Positions 39,214 through 50,095 of a stretch of DNA of 64,000 nucleotides are shown here, one piece after another (positions within the stretch are counted from its first letter, which is position 1; each line of letters opens with the position of its first letter). Made by a program: the position numbers and the translations under genes. Source of the DNA: Streptococcus mitis (GTDB lineage: Bacteria > Bacillota > Bacilli > Lactobacillales > Streptococcaceae). The stretch spans positions 1,922 to 65,921 of the forward strand of contig NZ_KQ970261.1 of NCBI RefSeq assembly GCF_001579045.1. The letters run 5' to 3'. Under the pieces are notes generated by a model that was given only the letters and a program-made list of their open reading frames with translations, made no database searches and was not told where the DNA came from.

Positions 39214-39294
39214 AACAATTATTAATATTGGTTAATTTTTTTGATACTCCATAAATCAAACTTCTAACTTTACTTTCTAAACCCTATTTTAATG

Positions 39295-39324
39295 AAAAAA
39301 CCAACACCTTTCGGTGCTGGTTTT
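39295..39324 (-). terminator. carB terminator
   Basis: Stem ACCAGCACC with GGTGTTGGT around GAAA on the minus strand, followed by six T. Confidence 0.88.
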
Positions 39325-39348
39325 GAATAAATTGAATTTTTTCTGATC

Positions 39349-42300
39349 CTAAATAGCTTCTGTCACAAAACTACGGCTTTCCAGCACTTTGAGCATGGCA
39401 TTAGCTGTATCTAGGGCTGTAAAGAGTGGCACACCGTGTTCAATGGCTGAGCGCCGGATTTGTTCTCCATCTTCGTCAGCAGTTCGTTTTGTTCCAACTG
39501 TGTTAATGATAGCTTGGATTCTTCCTTTTCGAACAAAGGATGGAATATCATGTTCATCATATCCGATTTTACCGACTAACTGTGGTTGAAGACCATTTGC
39601 AACAAAGAATTCTGCAGTTCCCTCTGTAGCAAGGATTCCATAGCCGATGTTTTGGAAACGACGAGCCAAATCCAAGGCTTCTTCTTTTGCATCATCAGCA
39701 ATGGTAAAGACTACATTTCCAAAAGTTGGCAAGTGAAGGTAAGAAGCTTCAAAGGCCTTATAGAGAGCTTTTTCCAAAGTAGCATCAGAACCCATAACTT
39801 CTCCTGTTGACTTCATTTCAGGGCCGAGCAAGCTGTCTACCTTAGCTAGTTTTGTGAAGGAGAAGACAGGTGCCTTGATATGAACGCGGGTGCTTTCAGG
39901 GTAAAGTCCATCTTGGTAGCCAAGTTCTTCAAGTTTTTGACCAAGAATGAGCTTGGTTGCTACTTGAGCCATAGGGATATTGGTCACTTTAGAAAGAAAT
40001 GGAACCGTACGGCTGGCACGTGGATTGACCTCAATAACGTAGACTTTTTCATCCTTGATAACAAACTGGATGTTCATCATTCCAAGGCAGTTAAGACCAA
40101 TTGCTAGGCGTTTAGTATAGTCTGCGATTGTTTCTTGCACCTTTTGCGACAAGGTTTGTGGTGGGTAAACGGCCATTGAGTCACCTGAGTGAACACCAGC
40201 TCGTTCGATATGCTCCATAATACCAGGGATGAGGACATTTTCTCCGTCTGAAATAGCATCAACTTCGCACTCTTGCCCAACGATGTAAGAGTCAACAAGA
40301 ACTGGGTGGTCTGGACTAGCCTTAACAGCAGTTCGCATGTAAGAACGAAGGTCTTCTTCGTTTTCAACGATTTCCATAGCACGACCACCCAAGACATAAG
40401 ATGGGCGAACGAGGACTGGGAAGCCAATCTTGCGAGCTGCAAGCACTGCTTCTTCTTCATTGGTAGCCGTTTGTCCTGGTGGCTGTGGAATATCCAGATC
40501 TTTGAGAGCTTGCTCAAAGAGGTCACGGTCTTCGGCACGGTCTAGGTCAGCAACTTGAGTACCAAGAATAGTCACACCTGCTTTTGCCAATGGCTCTGCA
40601 AGGTTGATGGCTGTTTGACCACCGAACTGAACGATAACCCCTTTTGGTTGCTCTAAATCAATAACATTCATGACATCTTCGAATGTCAATGGTTCAAAGT
40701 AGAGCTTATCAGATACAGAGAAGTCTGTAGAAACGGTCTCTGGGTTTGAGTTCATGATGATGGCTTCGTAGCCAGCAGCCTGGATAGCCTTAACCGAGTG
40801 AACAGTTGCGTAGTCAAACTCAACGCCCTGACCGATACGGATTGGACCTGAACCTAGTACAAGTACAGATTCCTTATCAGACTTGATAGACTCATTTTCC
40901 CATCCATAGGTTGAATAGAAATATGGTGTTTCAGAGTCAAACTCTGCCGCACAAGTATCGACCATCTTGTAGACTGGGACAATCTTGTTTTCCAAACGAA
41001 GCTGACGAACTTGGTCTGCAGTCGTTTCCCAAAGTTCAGCAATCTTACGGTCTGAAAATCCATTCAATTTTGCAGTTTTCAAAACTTCTAAATCTTGTGG
41101 ATGTGAGCCTAATTCTTGCTCAATTTCAAAGATATGCAAGAGTTTATCCAGATAGAAGATATCAATCTTGGTCAATTCAGCTATCTCTTCAGGTGTATAA
41201 CCACGACGAATAGCTTCTGATACGTAGAAGAGACGGTCATCTTGGGCTTTGACTACTTTTTCAATCAAGGCATCATCAGAAACTGCTGCAAGTTCAGGCA
41301 TTTCATTGTGATGAACGCCAATTTCAAGTGAACGACAAGCTTTAAGGAGAGATTCTTCGATGTTTCGACCGATTGCCATGACTTCTCCAGTGGCCTTCAT
41401 CTGTGTCCCAAGACGTCGCTCCCCTTTTTCAAACTTGTCAAATGGGAAACGTGGAATCTTGGCAACCACGTAGTCAAGGGCTGGTTCAAACATGGCATAG
41501 GTTGAACCTGTAACTGGGTTAATAACCTCATCCAAGGTCAAACCGACGGCAATCTTGGCAGCCAATTTAGCAATCGGATATCCTGTCGCCTTAGATGCAA
41601 GGGCTGACGAACGCGATACACGAGGGTTTACTTCGATGACATAGTACTTAAAACTGTGTGGATCAAGGGCCAGCTGAACATTACATCCACCTTCAATCTT
41701 GAGGGCACGAATAATGCTCAAGCTCGCGTCACGTAGCATTTGGTTTTCATAGTCTGACATGGTTTGCGCAGGAGCAAATACAATGGAATCCCCTGTGTGA
41801 ATCCCAACTGGGTCAAAGTTTTCCATGTTACAAACAACCAAAGCATTGTCAGCTGAGTCGCGCATGACTTCGTATTCGATTTCCTTGAAACCTGCGATTG
41901 AACGCTCAATCAAACATTGGGTAACAGGTGACAATTTCAAACCATTTTCAGCGATTTCACGCAATTCTTCCTCGTTGGCACACATACCACCACCAGTACC
42001 ACCAAGTGTAAAGGCTGGACGAACGATAACTGGGTAACCAATTGTTGCTGCAAAGGCAACTGCTTCTTCTACTGTGTTGACAATTTCAGATTCTGGGATT
42101 GGTTGGTTGAGCTCTTCCATCAATTGTTTAAAGAGGTCACGGTCCTCCGCTTGGTCAATGGCAGATAATTTAGTTCCCAGAAGCTCAACACCAAGCTCTT
42201 CAAGGATACCATTTTTAGACAATTCCATGGCCATATTGAGCCCTGTCTGACCACCAAGCGTTGGCAGCAAGGCATCTGGACGCTCCTTACGAAGAATACG

Positions 42301-42525
42301 TGTCACAAACTCAAGTGTAATCGGTTCAATATAAACCTTATCAGCAATTTCCTTGTCCGTCATGATGGTGGCAGGGTTTGAGTTAACCAAAACAACCTCA
42401 TAACCTTCCTCTTTCAACGACAAGCAAGCCTGGGTTCCAGCATAGTCAAACTCAGCAGCCTGACCAATAATAATCGGACCAGAACCAATCACCATAATTT
42501 TTTGAATATCAGTACGTTTAGGCAT
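39349..42525 (-). CDS. carB: Carbamoyl-phosphate synthase large subunit
   Basis: Makes carbamoyl phosphate from bicarbonate, ATP and ammonia delivered by CarA. 1058 residues with the two homologous ATP-grasp halves (starts [22 protein letters not shown] near residue 9 and [21 protein letters not shown] near 555) and the C-terminal MGS-like allosteric domain from about 930. Unusually, it is separated from carA by a 447-bp structured spacer, and no strong ribosome site precedes its ATG. Confidence 0.98.
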   Translation of the reverse strand: MPKRTDIQKIMVIGSGPIIIGQAAEFDYAGTQACLSLKEEGYEVVLVNSNPATIMTDKEIADKVYIEPITLEFVTRILRKERPDALLPTLGGQTGLNMAMELSKNGILEELGVELLGTKLSAIDQAEDRDLFKQLMEELNQPIPESEIVNTVEEAVAFAATIGYPVIVRPAFTLGGTGGGMCANEEELREIAENGLKLSPVTQCLIERSIAGFKEIEYEVMRDSADNALVVCNMENFDPVGIHTGDSIVFAPAQTMSDYENQMLRDASLSIIRALKIEGGCNVQLALDPHSFKYYVIEVNPRVSRSSALASKATGYPIAKLAAKIAVGLTLDEVINPVTGSTYAMFEPALDYVVAKIPRFPFDKFEKGERRLGTQMKATGEVMAIGRNIEESLLKACRSLEIGVHHNEMPELAAVSDDALIEKVVKAQDDRLFYVSEAIRRGYTPEEIAELTKIDIFYLDKLLHIFEIEQELGSHPQDLEVLKTAKLNGFSDRKIAELWETTADQVRQLRLENKIVPVYKMVDTCAAEFDSETPYFYSTYGWENESIKSDKESVLVLGSGPIRIGQGVEFDYATVHSVKAIQAAGYEAIIMNSNPETVSTDFSVSDKLYFEPLTFEDVMNVIDLEQPKGVIVQFGGQTAINLAEPLAKAGVTILGTQVADLDRAEDRDLFEQALKDLDIPQPPGQTATNEEEAVLAARKIGFPVLVRPSYVLGGRAMEIVENEEDLRSYMRTAVKASPDHPVLVDSYIVGQECEVDAISDGENVLIPGIMEHIERAGVHSGDSMAVYPPQTLSQKVQETIADYTKRLAIGLNCLGMMNIQFVIKDEKVYVIEVNPRASRTVPFLSKVTNIPMAQVATKLILGQKLEELGYQDGLYPESTRVHIKAPVFSFTKLAKVDSLLGPEMKSTGEVMGSDATLEKALYKAFEASYLHLPTFGNVVFTIADDAKEEALDLARRFQNIGYGILATEGTAEFFVANGLQPQLVGKIGYDEHDIPSFVRKGRIQAIINTVGTKRTADEDGEQIRRSAIEHGVPLFTALDTANAMLKVLESRSFVTEAI

Positions 42526-42972
42526 AGTTTATGATACAAAGCCCGTAAAGAACACAGTGAAAATAGAAAACTCGGTGCAGACACCTTTAGCGTCAAGACG
42601 ATGTTTATCTTTTTCACACAGTTCTTAGGGCGTGTTCACTTCCGCGAACAATGTATCTTCTCCTTTCTATTCGTCGCCTCACAGAGCGACATTAAATAAA
42701 TTCTCCGACGATTTTTTAGAGAAACGATATTTTTCGATAAAAAATCTAGTGCAGGGAGTTTTTAGTTCGCCTGATAGCGACTAAAAGAAACGACCTGTCT
42801 TTCTATTCGGCAACTCTCGGGTTGCCATTAAATAAGATACAAAGGACGAATAGAAAGCGATTGAATTTTAGGAAACCAAGGAAGGATTGACAATCCAAAT
42901 TGGTTTCTCTAAATTCCGAGCTTTCCGTCCGTGTTCAGTTACATAAATTCTCCGACGAGCTATCACTCGTTC
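42526..42972 (-). other. Long structured carA-carB spacer
   Basis: 447 bp without a credible gene, between two genes normally adjacent. It contains repeated modules: CTTTCTATTCG followed by a hairpin and ATTAAATAA occurs at 42663-42700 (hairpin GTCGC/GCGAC) and 42799-42835 (hairpin GGCAAC/GTTGCC), and an inverted CGAATAGAAAG is at 42847-42857. A 16-bp exact direct repeat ATAAATTCTCCGACGA occurs at 42696-42711 and 42943-42958. Near carB, an imperfect inverted pair (42548-42563 with 42611-42627) could form a long hairpin. Function unknown; possible RNA control of carB or accumulated repeats. Confidence 0.7.
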
Positions 42973-44052
42973 TTAGTTTGATTGTTTAAAAGCTTCCATC
43001 ATCTCGATAAACTCGTCAAATAGGTAGCTTGCGTCGTGTGGACCAGGAGCTGCATCTGGGTGATATTGAACAGAGAAAGCAGGTTGGTATCTGTGACGCA
43101 CACCTTCAACTGACTTGTCATTGATTTCTTCATGGGTGATAATCAAATGCTCTGGCAAATCCTCACGGCTAACTGCATAACCATGGTTCTGACTGGTGAA
43201 GTCTACTCGTCCTGTTGCAATTTCACGTACCGCATGGTTGAATCCACGGTGACCAAATTTCATCTTGTAGGTCTTAGCACCATTTGCCATGGCGAAGAGT
43301 TGGTGCCCCATACAAATACCAAAGATTGGAATTTTTCCTTGCACACCACGAATCATGTCGAGTGCTTGGGGAACATCTTCTGGGTTACCCGGACCATTTG
43401 ACAACATAACTCCGTCAGGATTGAGATGGAGAATTTCTTCCGCCGTTGTTGAATAAGGAACAACGGTCACATTACAGTTGCGTTTAGAAAGTTCACGTAG
43501 AATTGAGTGCTTGAGACCAAAGTCCACTAGCACTACACTCAAACCAACTCCTGGAGCTGGATATGATGTTTTAGTAGAAACTTGTTTGATATTGTCTGTC
43601 GGCAAGACTGTCGCTTGGAGCTGGTCCGTCACATGGTCCATGCTATCCCCAACATGGGTCAAGGTTGCACGCATGGTACCATGCTTACGGATAATCTTGG
43701 TAAGGGCACGCGTATCAATTCCTGAAATACCCGGAATTTTCTTGGCTTTCAAAAATTCATCCAAGGTCATTTGGTTGCGCCAGTTACTAGCTCTACGTGC
43801 CTCTTCGAAAACAACGACTCCCTTACAAGTTGGAATAATGGATTCGTAATCATCACGGTTAATTCCATAATTTCCTACCAAAGGATAAGTAAAGGTCAAG
43901 ATTTGTCCATTATAAGACTGGTCTGTAATGGATTCTTGGTAGCCGGTCATGCCTGTATTAAAGACGATTTCGCCTGTTACATCAATATCTGCTCCGAAGG
44001 CCTTGCCTTCAAAAACTGTTCCATCTTCTAATACTAGAAGTCTTTTTGTCAT
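42973..44052 (-). CDS. carA: Carbamoyl-phosphate synthase small subunit
   Basis: Glutamine amidotransferase subunit feeding ammonia to CarB. 359 residues: N-terminal CPSase domain ([15 protein letters not shown]) and C-terminal class I glutaminase with nucleophile in GICMGHQL near 246 and the His/Glu pair in [13 protein letters not shown] near 330. Third gene of the pyrR-pyrB-carA-carB operon. Confidence 0.97.
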   Translation of the reverse strand: MTKRLLVLEDGTVFEGKAFGADIDVTGEIVFNTGMTGYQESITDQSYNGQILTFTYPLVGNYGINRDDYESIIPTCKGVVVFEEARRASNWRNQMTLDEFLKAKKIPGISGIDTRALTKIIRKHGTMRATLTHVGDSMDHVTDQLQATVLPTDNIKQVSTKTSYPAPGVGLSVVLVDFGLKHSILRELSKRNCNVTVVPYSTTAEEILHLNPDGVMLSNGPGNPEDVPQALDMIRGVQGKIPIFGICMGHQLFAMANGAKTYKMKFGHRGFNHAVREIATGRVDFTSQNHGYAVSREDLPEHLIITHEEINDKSVEGVRHRYQPAFSVQYHPDAAPGPHDASYLFDEFIEMMEAFKQSN

Positions 44053-44101
44053 ATTTTCACCTCTCGTGGACGCTCACTGGCGTCTTTTAACGTCTTGTGT
44101 T

Positions 44102-45025
44102 TTAGTTGGCGTTTCTACTCGCCAATACGGATTCTAAGATTGCCATTCGAACAAAGACACCATTGGTCATTTGTTGGACAATCCGTGATTTTGGTGCTTC
44201 AACCAAGTGATCTGCGATTTCTACATCACGATTGACTGGAGCTGGATGCATAAGGATTGCTGTTTCTTTCAAACGGTCATAACGTTCTTGAGTCAAGCCA
44301 TGTTGGGCATGGTAGTCTTCTTTTGAAAAGACAGCTCCACTTTCATGGCGTTCATGTTGCACACGGAGAAACATCATAACATCCACCTGATCAATGATTT
44401 CATCAATAGTTACAAACTGTCCATAGTCTGCAAACTCTTGACTTCTCCATTCATCAGGTCCAGCAAAGTAAAGTTCTGCACCTAAGCGTTTCAAAATCTG
44501 CATATTGGATTTGGCAACGCGTGAATGGTCCAAGTCACCTGCAATAGCAACCTTAAGACCCTCAAAGTGACCAAATTCCTCATAAATGGTCATCAAATCA
44601 AGCAAGCTCTGGCTAGGGTGTTGACCTGAACCATCTCCACCATTGATAATGGAAGTCGTAATCGTGGGACTAGCAATCAACTCTCTATAGTAGTCAACCT
44701 CTGGGTGGCGAATCACACAGACATCCACTCCTAGAGCAGATAAAGTCAAAATGGTATCATAAAGTGTCTCACCCTTATTGACTGAACTAGTCTTCACATC
44801 AAAGTCAATTCGCTCCAATCCCAGTTTAATCTCTGCCACTTCAAAGGACTTATGCGTCCGTGTAGAATCCTCAAAGAAAAGATTGGAAACAATCGGATGG
44901 TCTTCATAAGGAAGCTGAGCTCCGTTTTTGAACTCAATTCCTCGCTTGATTAATTTCATCACTTGATCGGCAGTGAGATCTTCCATGGACACCAAATGGT
45001 TCAATGCTTGTTGATTTTCTGACAT
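44102..45025 (-). CDS. pyrB: Aspartate carbamoyltransferase catalytic subunit
   Basis: Joins carbamoyl phosphate to aspartate, the first committed pyrimidine step. 307 residues. The carbamoyl-phosphate site [16 protein letters not shown] is near 50 and the [11 protein letters not shown] loop near 131. No regulatory chain (pyrI) is seen. It lies 18 bp after pyrR and 49 bp before carA. Confidence 0.97.
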   Translation of the reverse strand: MSENQQALNHLVSMEDLTADQVMKLIKRGIEFKNGAQLPYEDHPIVSNLFFEDSTRTHKSFEVAEIKLGLERIDFDVKTSSVNKGETLYDTILTLSALGVDVCVIRHPEVDYYRELIASPTITTSIINGGDGSGQHPSQSLLDLMTIYEEFGHFEGLKVAIAGDLDHSRVAKSNMQILKRLGAELYFAGPDEWRSQEFADYGQFVTIDEIIDQVDVMMFLRVQHERHESGAVFSKEDYHAQHGLTQERYDRLKETAILMHPAPVNRDVEIADHLVEAPKSRIVQQMTNGVFVRMAILESVLASRNAN

Positions 45026-45043
45026 GGCTACTCCTTTAGCTTT

Positions 45044-45752
<709 letters not shown>

Positions 45753-45775
45753 GCAAAAACTTTTGAAACCCCATT

Positions 45776-46405
45776 TTATAAATTGCTAAAATCATATAAC
45801 TGTGGGTACTGGTCACACTCTGGATTTTTAGGATGACAAATGGCTCTTCCAAAATAAATCATGGCTTGATGGGCTGCTAACCATTTTTCAGGTGGTAAGA
45901 TATCCATGACCCGCTTTTCCACCTCAAGTGGTGTCGCTGACTTTTTGACGATATCGTGGTGTTTGCAAATACGCTCCACATGAGTATCTACTGCAAAGGC
46001 TGGAATCCCAAAGCCCACACTCATGACAACATTGGCTGTCTTGCGACCAACTCCTGCTAGACTTTCTAATTCCTCTCGAGTCTGAGGCACTTGACCGTCA
46101 AAATCGTCTAGTAACTGTTGGGCACATTTTTTAAGGAATTTAGCCTTATTCCGATACAATCCCAAACGAGAAATGTGTGAGGCAATCTCACTCTCTGTCG
46201 CTACAGACATGGCTTGTGGAGTTGGAAAGGCAGCAAAGAGACCTGGCGTGACCTTATTTACCGCTGCATCCGTTGTCTGAGCTGACAACATGACCGCAAC
46301 CAAGAGTTCAAAATGATTGGTGAAATCAAGACTAGGCTTGGCATCTGGAAAAAGAGCAATGATTTCTTCTAGCACTTTTCGTGCTCGTTTTTTTGACAAG
46401 ACCAT
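45776..46405 (-). CDS. nth: Endonuclease III-like DNA glycosylase
   Basis: Base-excision repair glycosylase/AP lyase for oxidised pyrimidines. 209 residues with the helix-hairpin-helix LAGVGRKTANVVMS near 114-127 including the catalytic Lys, and the Asp in AVDTHVERI near 142. The C-terminus reads CHPKNPEC and then DQYPQLYDFSNL, so only two of the four cysteines of the usual C-x6-C-x2-C-x5-C iron-sulfur loop remain. The catalytic residues are intact. Starts at the stop of the YceD gene (1 bp shared). Confidence 0.93.
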   Translation of the reverse strand: MVLSKKRARKVLEEIIALFPDAKPSLDFTNHFELLVAVMLSAQTTDAAVNKVTPGLFAAFPTPQAMSVATESEIASHISRLGLYRNKAKFLKKCAQQLLDDFDGQVPQTREELESLAGVGRKTANVVMSVGFGIPAFAVDTHVERICKHHDIVKKSATPLEVEKRVMDILPPEKWLAAHQAMIYFGRAICHPKNPECDQYPQLYDFSNL

Positions 46406-46947
46406 TATTCGTCTCCATCAAATAGTCCTTGTAAGCCAGCAAAAGGACTATTTTCTTCTTTCTTAACTGCCTGTTGGGCTTGGTATTCTTCCTCAGTCAT
46501 GATTTGCCAGTCATTTCCTGACACAAATCCTTGACCAGCTTCTTCTTCAGCCGTCAAGACCTTGATAGGAATATTTAGTAGGATATTGTCTGACACGCTC
46601 TCAGCAAGGTCAAGTTCTCCATTTTCGATAGGCAAGACCAAATCATCGTCTAAAACTTCCTGATCTAGTTGGTTAGTTGCGCCTTCCATGAAAACTTCCG
46701 TGACTGGATACGATTCAACTAACTCAACTGGCTCCATACTGCGACTTGAAGCAAGAACAATGGTATAAGATAGTTGATAATCTAAGAAATACATACGGTC
46801 TTCGTACTGTACTTTCCCAACTGCAAGGATATCTTTTACATCTAAAATTTCTTGATTACGTGCACGCAGGTCTGCGGCTAGGTCTAACGTTTGTTCAAAA
46901 TGCAAGCCTTCAGACTGCTTACGAATTTCTTGAATATTTAATTTCAT
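46405..46947 (-). CDS. YceD/DUF177 family protein
   Basis: 180-residue acidic protein of the DUF177 (YceD) family, often encoded near rpmF in other bacteria and implicated in rRNA metabolism. Characteristic start MKLNIQEIRKQSEG and core YDVKDILAVGKVQYEDRMYFLDYQL-like segment are present; no zinc cysteines are seen. It overlaps the nth start by one base. Function in streptococci is not established. Confidence 0.8.
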   Translation of the reverse strand: MKLNIQEIRKQSEGLHFEQTLDLAADLRARNQEILDVKDILAVGKVQYEDRMYFLDYQLSYTIVLASSRSMEPVELVESYPVTEVFMEGATNQLDQEVLDDDLVLPIENGELDLAESVSDNILLNIPIKVLTAEEEAGQGFVSGNDWQIMTEEEYQAQQAVKKEENSPFAGLQGLFDGDE

Positions 46948-47049
46948 ACTTCCTCCATAAAGATTTACTCTCTTGATTATACCATGAAAAGGCTACAAAT
47001 CAGCCCACCAAACTTTGTAATTAACATTCGATTTTTTAACATTTTTACT

Positions 47050-47078
47050 ATGACATTTTTGTTTTTTATTGCTATACT
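47050..47078 (+). promoter_or_regulatory. Promoter of the ABC-F leader
   Basis: -35 ATGACA (47050-47055) and TGC-extended -10 TATACT (47073-47078), spacing 17. Transcription would start near 47085, 430 bases before the ABC-F start codon. Confidence 0.75.
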
Positions 47079-47103
47079 ACATCAGAGCAAGGAGGATGCC
47101 CAC

Positions 47104-47190
47104 ATGGAAGACAAAGAACTCATTACTAATGCTTATCCCTCGTATTTTAGAGCTTGGAATTTCCAGTTTTCTGTTGACAAAATATCCTGA
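47104..47190 (+). CDS. Upstream ORF (leader peptide candidate) of the ABC-F gene
   Basis: A 28-residue reading frame (MEDKELITNAYPSYFRAWNF..) starting 8 bases after a strong GGAGG, inside the ABC-F leader. Another frame starting at the ATG directly touching that GGAGG (47096) runs for 46 codons and ends in MNN-stop, and that last ATG has its own GGAG upstream, so which frame is translated is open. Leader peptides in this position sense ribosome stalling in other ABC-F genes. No homologue is recognised. Confidence 0.5.
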   Translation: MEDKELITNAYPSYFRAWNFQFSVDKIS

Positions 47191-47233
47191 AAGGTATAGG
47201 ATAGAGGTACTAATACTCGGAGGTAAGGGAGAC

Positions 47234-47298
47234 ATGAACAACTAAGTCTATCAAATAAAGAACCTTTATTTAGTAGATCTTGTTTTTGTCTCTTTTTG
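47234..47298 (+). terminator. First terminator-like hairpin in the ABC-F leader
   Basis: AAATAAAG with CTTTATTT around AAC, extended by imperfect pairing of AAGTCTA with TAGATCTT, followed by T-rich sequence. A second small hairpin ATACTAGA/TCTAGTAT follows at 47311-47329. Confidence 0.65.
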
Positions 47299-47334
47299 TG
47301 TGCTCTTTTCATACTAGATTTTCTAGTATCTTGT

Positions 47335-47424
47335 CCCCATTGAAAATCAAAAAACTAGAAAGCTATGCTCCTCTTGGATTGGGTTAGGCAACTCCAAGCT
47401 AGTTTGACAAGTTTTTCAACGAGG
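47335..47424. repeat. Divergent BOX-like inverted repeat
   Basis: A 90-bp element whose left end (ATTGAAAATCAAAAAACTAG) resembles boxA and whose right end (AGTTTGACAAGTTTTTCAAC) resembles the boxC end; the two ends are imperfect inverted repeats. The interior hairpin CTTGGA..TCCAAG differs from BOX. It may be a degenerate BOX or a separate element, and it lies inside the ABC-F leader. Confidence 0.5.
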
Positions 47425-47451
47425 ATAATAGAGTTTTGACAGTGACTTTGG

Positions 47452-47481
47452 GCTCTACTAGATAAAGTAGAGCTTTTTGTT
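47452..47481 (+). terminator. Intrinsic terminator directly before the ABC-F gene
   Basis: Perfect stem GCTCTACT (47452-47459) with AGTAGAGC (47466-47473), 6-base loop, then TTTTTGTT. It ends 34 bases before the ABC-F ATG and so must be read through for expression. Its left arm TCTACTA can instead pair with TAGTAGA of the upstream hairpin. Confidence 0.85.
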
Positions 47482-47514
47482 ATGCACTATCGACATTCTA
47501 GAAAGGGCAATCAT

Positions 47515-49041
47515 ATGATAAAAATCAATCACCTGACCATCACACAAAACAAAGATTTACGAGACCTTGTAGTCGACTTAAGCATTACTATCCAAGACGG
47601 AGAAAAGGTAGCTATTATTGGCGAAGAAGGAAATGGCAAATCAACCTTACTTAAAATTGTAATGGGAGAATATTTGTCTGATTTCACTATCAAGGGAGAT
47701 ATCCAGTCTGACTATCAGTCACTGGCCTATATTCCTCAAAAACTTCCCGAGAAGCTGAAAAAGAAAACTCTACACGACTACTTCTTTTTAGATACTATTG
47801 ATTTAGATTACAGTGTCCTCTATCGTTTAGCTGAGGAATTGCATTTTGATAGCAATCGTTTCGCAAGCGACCAAGAGATTGGCAGTCTATCAGGGGGCGA
47901 AGCTTTGAAAATTCAGCTCATCCATGAGTTATCCAAACCCTTTGAGATTCTATTTTTAGATGAACCTTCAAATGACCTAGACCTTGAGACGGTTGATTGG
48001 CTAAAAAGTCAGATTCAAAAGATTCGGCAAACTGCTATTTTCATCTCCCATGATGAGGACTTTCTTTCTGAAACGGCAGACACTATTGTCCACTTGCGAC
48101 TGGTCAAGCACCGTAAAGAAGCGGAAACACTAGTAGAGCATTTAGACTATGATCGCTATAGTGAGCAGAGAAAGGCTAATTTAGCCAGACAAAGCCAGCA
48201 AGCTGCTAACGACCAAAGAGCCTATGATAAAACCATGGAAAAACATCAACGAGTTAAGCAAAATGTAGAAACTGCGCTTCGAGCTACTAAAGATAGTACT
48301 GCCGGTCGCCTATTGGCTAAAAAGATGAAAACTGTCCTCTCACAAGAAAAACGCTACGAAAGGGCAGCTCAGTCCATGACCCAAAAGCCACTTGAAGAGG
48401 AAGAAATCAGACTTTTCTTCTCAGACATCCAACCATTACCGGCTTCTAAAGTCTTAATCCAACTGGAAAAAGAAAATTTGTCCATTGGCGACCGAGTTTT
48501 GTCTCAGGAACTACAATTAACTATCCGTGGACAAGAAAAAATCGGTATTATCGGCTCAAATGGTATTGGGAAATCAACTCTATTAGCCAAGTTACAGCAA
48601 CAACTAATTGCGAAAAAAGAAATTTCGCTTGCTTTTATGCCACAAGATTACCACAAAAAACTACAATTGGAGCTATCTCCAGTAGACTATCTAAGTAAAA
48701 CTGGGGAAAAAGAGGAACTTCAGAAAATCCAATCTCACCTAGCTAGTCTCAATTTCAGTTATCCGGAAATGCAGCATCAAATTCGCTCCTTATCTGGCGG
48801 GCAACAGGGTAAACTCCTGCTTTTGGATTTAGTCTTGCGCAAACCAAACTTTCTCCTGCTGGATGAACCCACACGAAACTTTTCTCCCACTTCTCAACCC
48901 GAAATTAGAAAACTCTTTGTCACTTATCCTGGTGGTCTCATCACTGTTTCGCATGACCGTCGTTTCTTAAAAGAGGTCTGTTCGACTATCTATCGCTTGA
49001 CAGAACACGGTTTGGAGGTCGTTAATTTAGAAGATGTATAA
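47515..49041 (+). CDS. ABC-F family ATPase (ribosome-associated, possible antibiotic-resistance type)
   Basis: 508 residues with two ABC cassettes and no membrane segments. Cassette 1 has Walker A GEEGNGKST near 37, signature SGGEALKIQ, Walker B LFLDEPSNDLD; cassette 2 has GSNGIGKST near 351, SGGQQGK and LLLDEPTRNFSP. The inter-cassette linker (about 200-290) is Lys/Arg/Gln-rich as in ribosome-binding ABC-F proteins. DEPTRNFSP in the second cassette is seen in Lsa/Vga-like target-protection members, but resistance is only an inference. I chose the ATG at 47515 after AAAGGG. The long leader ends in a terminator. Confidence 0.85.
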   Translation: MIKINHLTITQNKDLRDLVVDLSITIQDGEKVAIIGEEGNGKSTLLKIVMGEYLSDFTIKGDIQSDYQSLAYIPQKLPEKLKKKTLHDYFFLDTIDLDYSVLYRLAEELHFDSNRFASDQEIGSLSGGEALKIQLIHELSKPFEILFLDEPSNDLDLETVDWLKSQIQKIRQTAIFISHDEDFLSETADTIVHLRLVKHRKEAETLVEHLDYDRYSEQRKANLARQSQQAANDQRAYDKTMEKHQRVKQNVETALRATKDSTAGRLLAKKMKTVLSQEKRYERAAQSMTQKPLEEEEIRLFFSDIQPLPASKVLIQLEKENLSIGDRVLSQELQLTIRGQEKIGIIGSNGIGKSTLLAKLQQQLIAKKEISLAFMPQDYHKKLQLELSPVDYLSKTGEKEELQKIQSHLASLNFSYPEMQHQIRSLSGGQQGKLLLLDLVLRKPNFLLLDEPTRNFSPTSQPEIRKLFVTYPGGLITVSHDRRFLKEVCSTIYRLTEHGLEVVNLEDV

Positions 49042-49059
49042 ATTTGCAACATAGCAGAT

Positions 49060-49189
49060 AGGTGGGGCAAAAACACAATTTTAGGAGAAGAGAAAGTAAA
49101 TCTTCCCATAATAAAACGCATAATATCAAGTTTTTTTGCACACCGGATATTATGCGTTTTTCAGATTTTAAAGGCTTTTTCCCCAGCCT
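49060..49189. repeat. MITE-like hairpin element, copy 2
   Basis: About 130 bp, ends AGGTGGGGCAAAAAC and the complement of GGCTTTTTCCCCAGCCT, and a central 15-bp stem AAAACGCATAATATC (49113-49127) with its complement at 49146-49160. Same stem sequence and size as the element at 37423-37550. It separates the convergent ABC-F and htpX genes and can act as a terminator for both. Confidence 0.75.
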
Positions 49190-49194
49190 TCATT

Positions 49195-50094
49195 TTACAT
49201 ATGTTTTAAACGTTCAATCCGTTCTGAGATAGGTGGGTGGGTATAAAATAGTTTTTGGAACCCTCCCCCTTTCTTGGGATCATTGATATAAAGTGCACTG
49301 CTGGCATCATCGACAGGACGACTCATGGGTTTACTATTATCCAACTTACGTAGAGCATTAATCATTCCTTGAGGATTGCGCGTCAACTCGACACTAGAAG
49401 CATCAGCTAGGAATTCCCTCTGACGAGAAATAGCTAGTTGCACCAAGGTTGCAGCGAGAGGTGCCAGCACAATAGCTAGTAGTGAAACCACGAGCATAAT
49501 GATTTCTAAGCCATTTCCATCTCGATCATCGTCACTTCGTCTGCGACCTGCACCACCCCACCACATCATACGACCTGCCATACTAGAAAGCATAGTGATA
49601 GCACTGGCCAGGGCAACAGCAATAGTCGAAATACGGATATCGTAATTACGAATATGACTGACTTCATGGCCCATAACAGCTTCTAGTTCTTCACGATTCA
49701 TGATAGCTAGGAGACCTGACGTCGCAGCAACCGCTGCGTTTTGAGGGTTAGAACCTGTCGCAAAGGCATTTAAGGCTGGATCATCAATGATGAAAACACG
49801 GGGCATGGGAATCTGAGCCACCATAGCCATATCTTCTACTACATGGTAGAGGTCTGGTGCCGTTTGTTCATCAACCTCACGCGCCCCGTTCATGGACATG
49901 ACAATCTCTGTCGATTGAAAAATCATGGACAAGGCATAGATAAAGCCGATAATCAGTGCGATAACCAAACCACCAAGCCCAGACCGCATAAAGAGGTAAC
50001 CAACCGCATAGCCAACAAGAGCTAAGAGTAGGAAAAATACCAGCAACAAAATCCACGTTTTTCGTTTATTGCTTGCAATTTGATCAAACAACAT
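49195..50094 (-). CDS. htpX: Membrane-bound zinc protease HtpX
   Basis: M48 metalloprotease for membrane protein quality control. 299 residues from ATG 50094 ([14 protein letters not shown]). Two N-terminal membrane segments precede the zinc motif HEVSH (in [16 protein letters not shown] near 145); the third Zn ligand Glu is in REFLADA, and two more membrane segments lie between. One base separates it from lemA, a frequent partner. Confidence 0.95.
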   Translation of the reverse strand: MLFDQIASNKRKTWILLLVFFLLLALVGYAVGYLFMRSGLGGLVIALIIGFIYALSMIFQSTEIVMSMNGAREVDEQTAPDLYHVVEDMAMVAQIPMPRVFIIDDPALNAFATGSNPQNAAVAATSGLLAIMNREELEAVMGHEVSHIRNYDIRISTIAVALASAITMLSSMAGRMMWWGGAGRRRSDDDRDGNGLEIIMLVVSLLAIVLAPLAATLVQLAISRQREFLADASSVELTRNPQGMINALRKLDNSKPMSRPVDDASSALYINDPKKGGGFQKLFYTHPPISERIERLKHM

Positions 50095-50095
50095 C

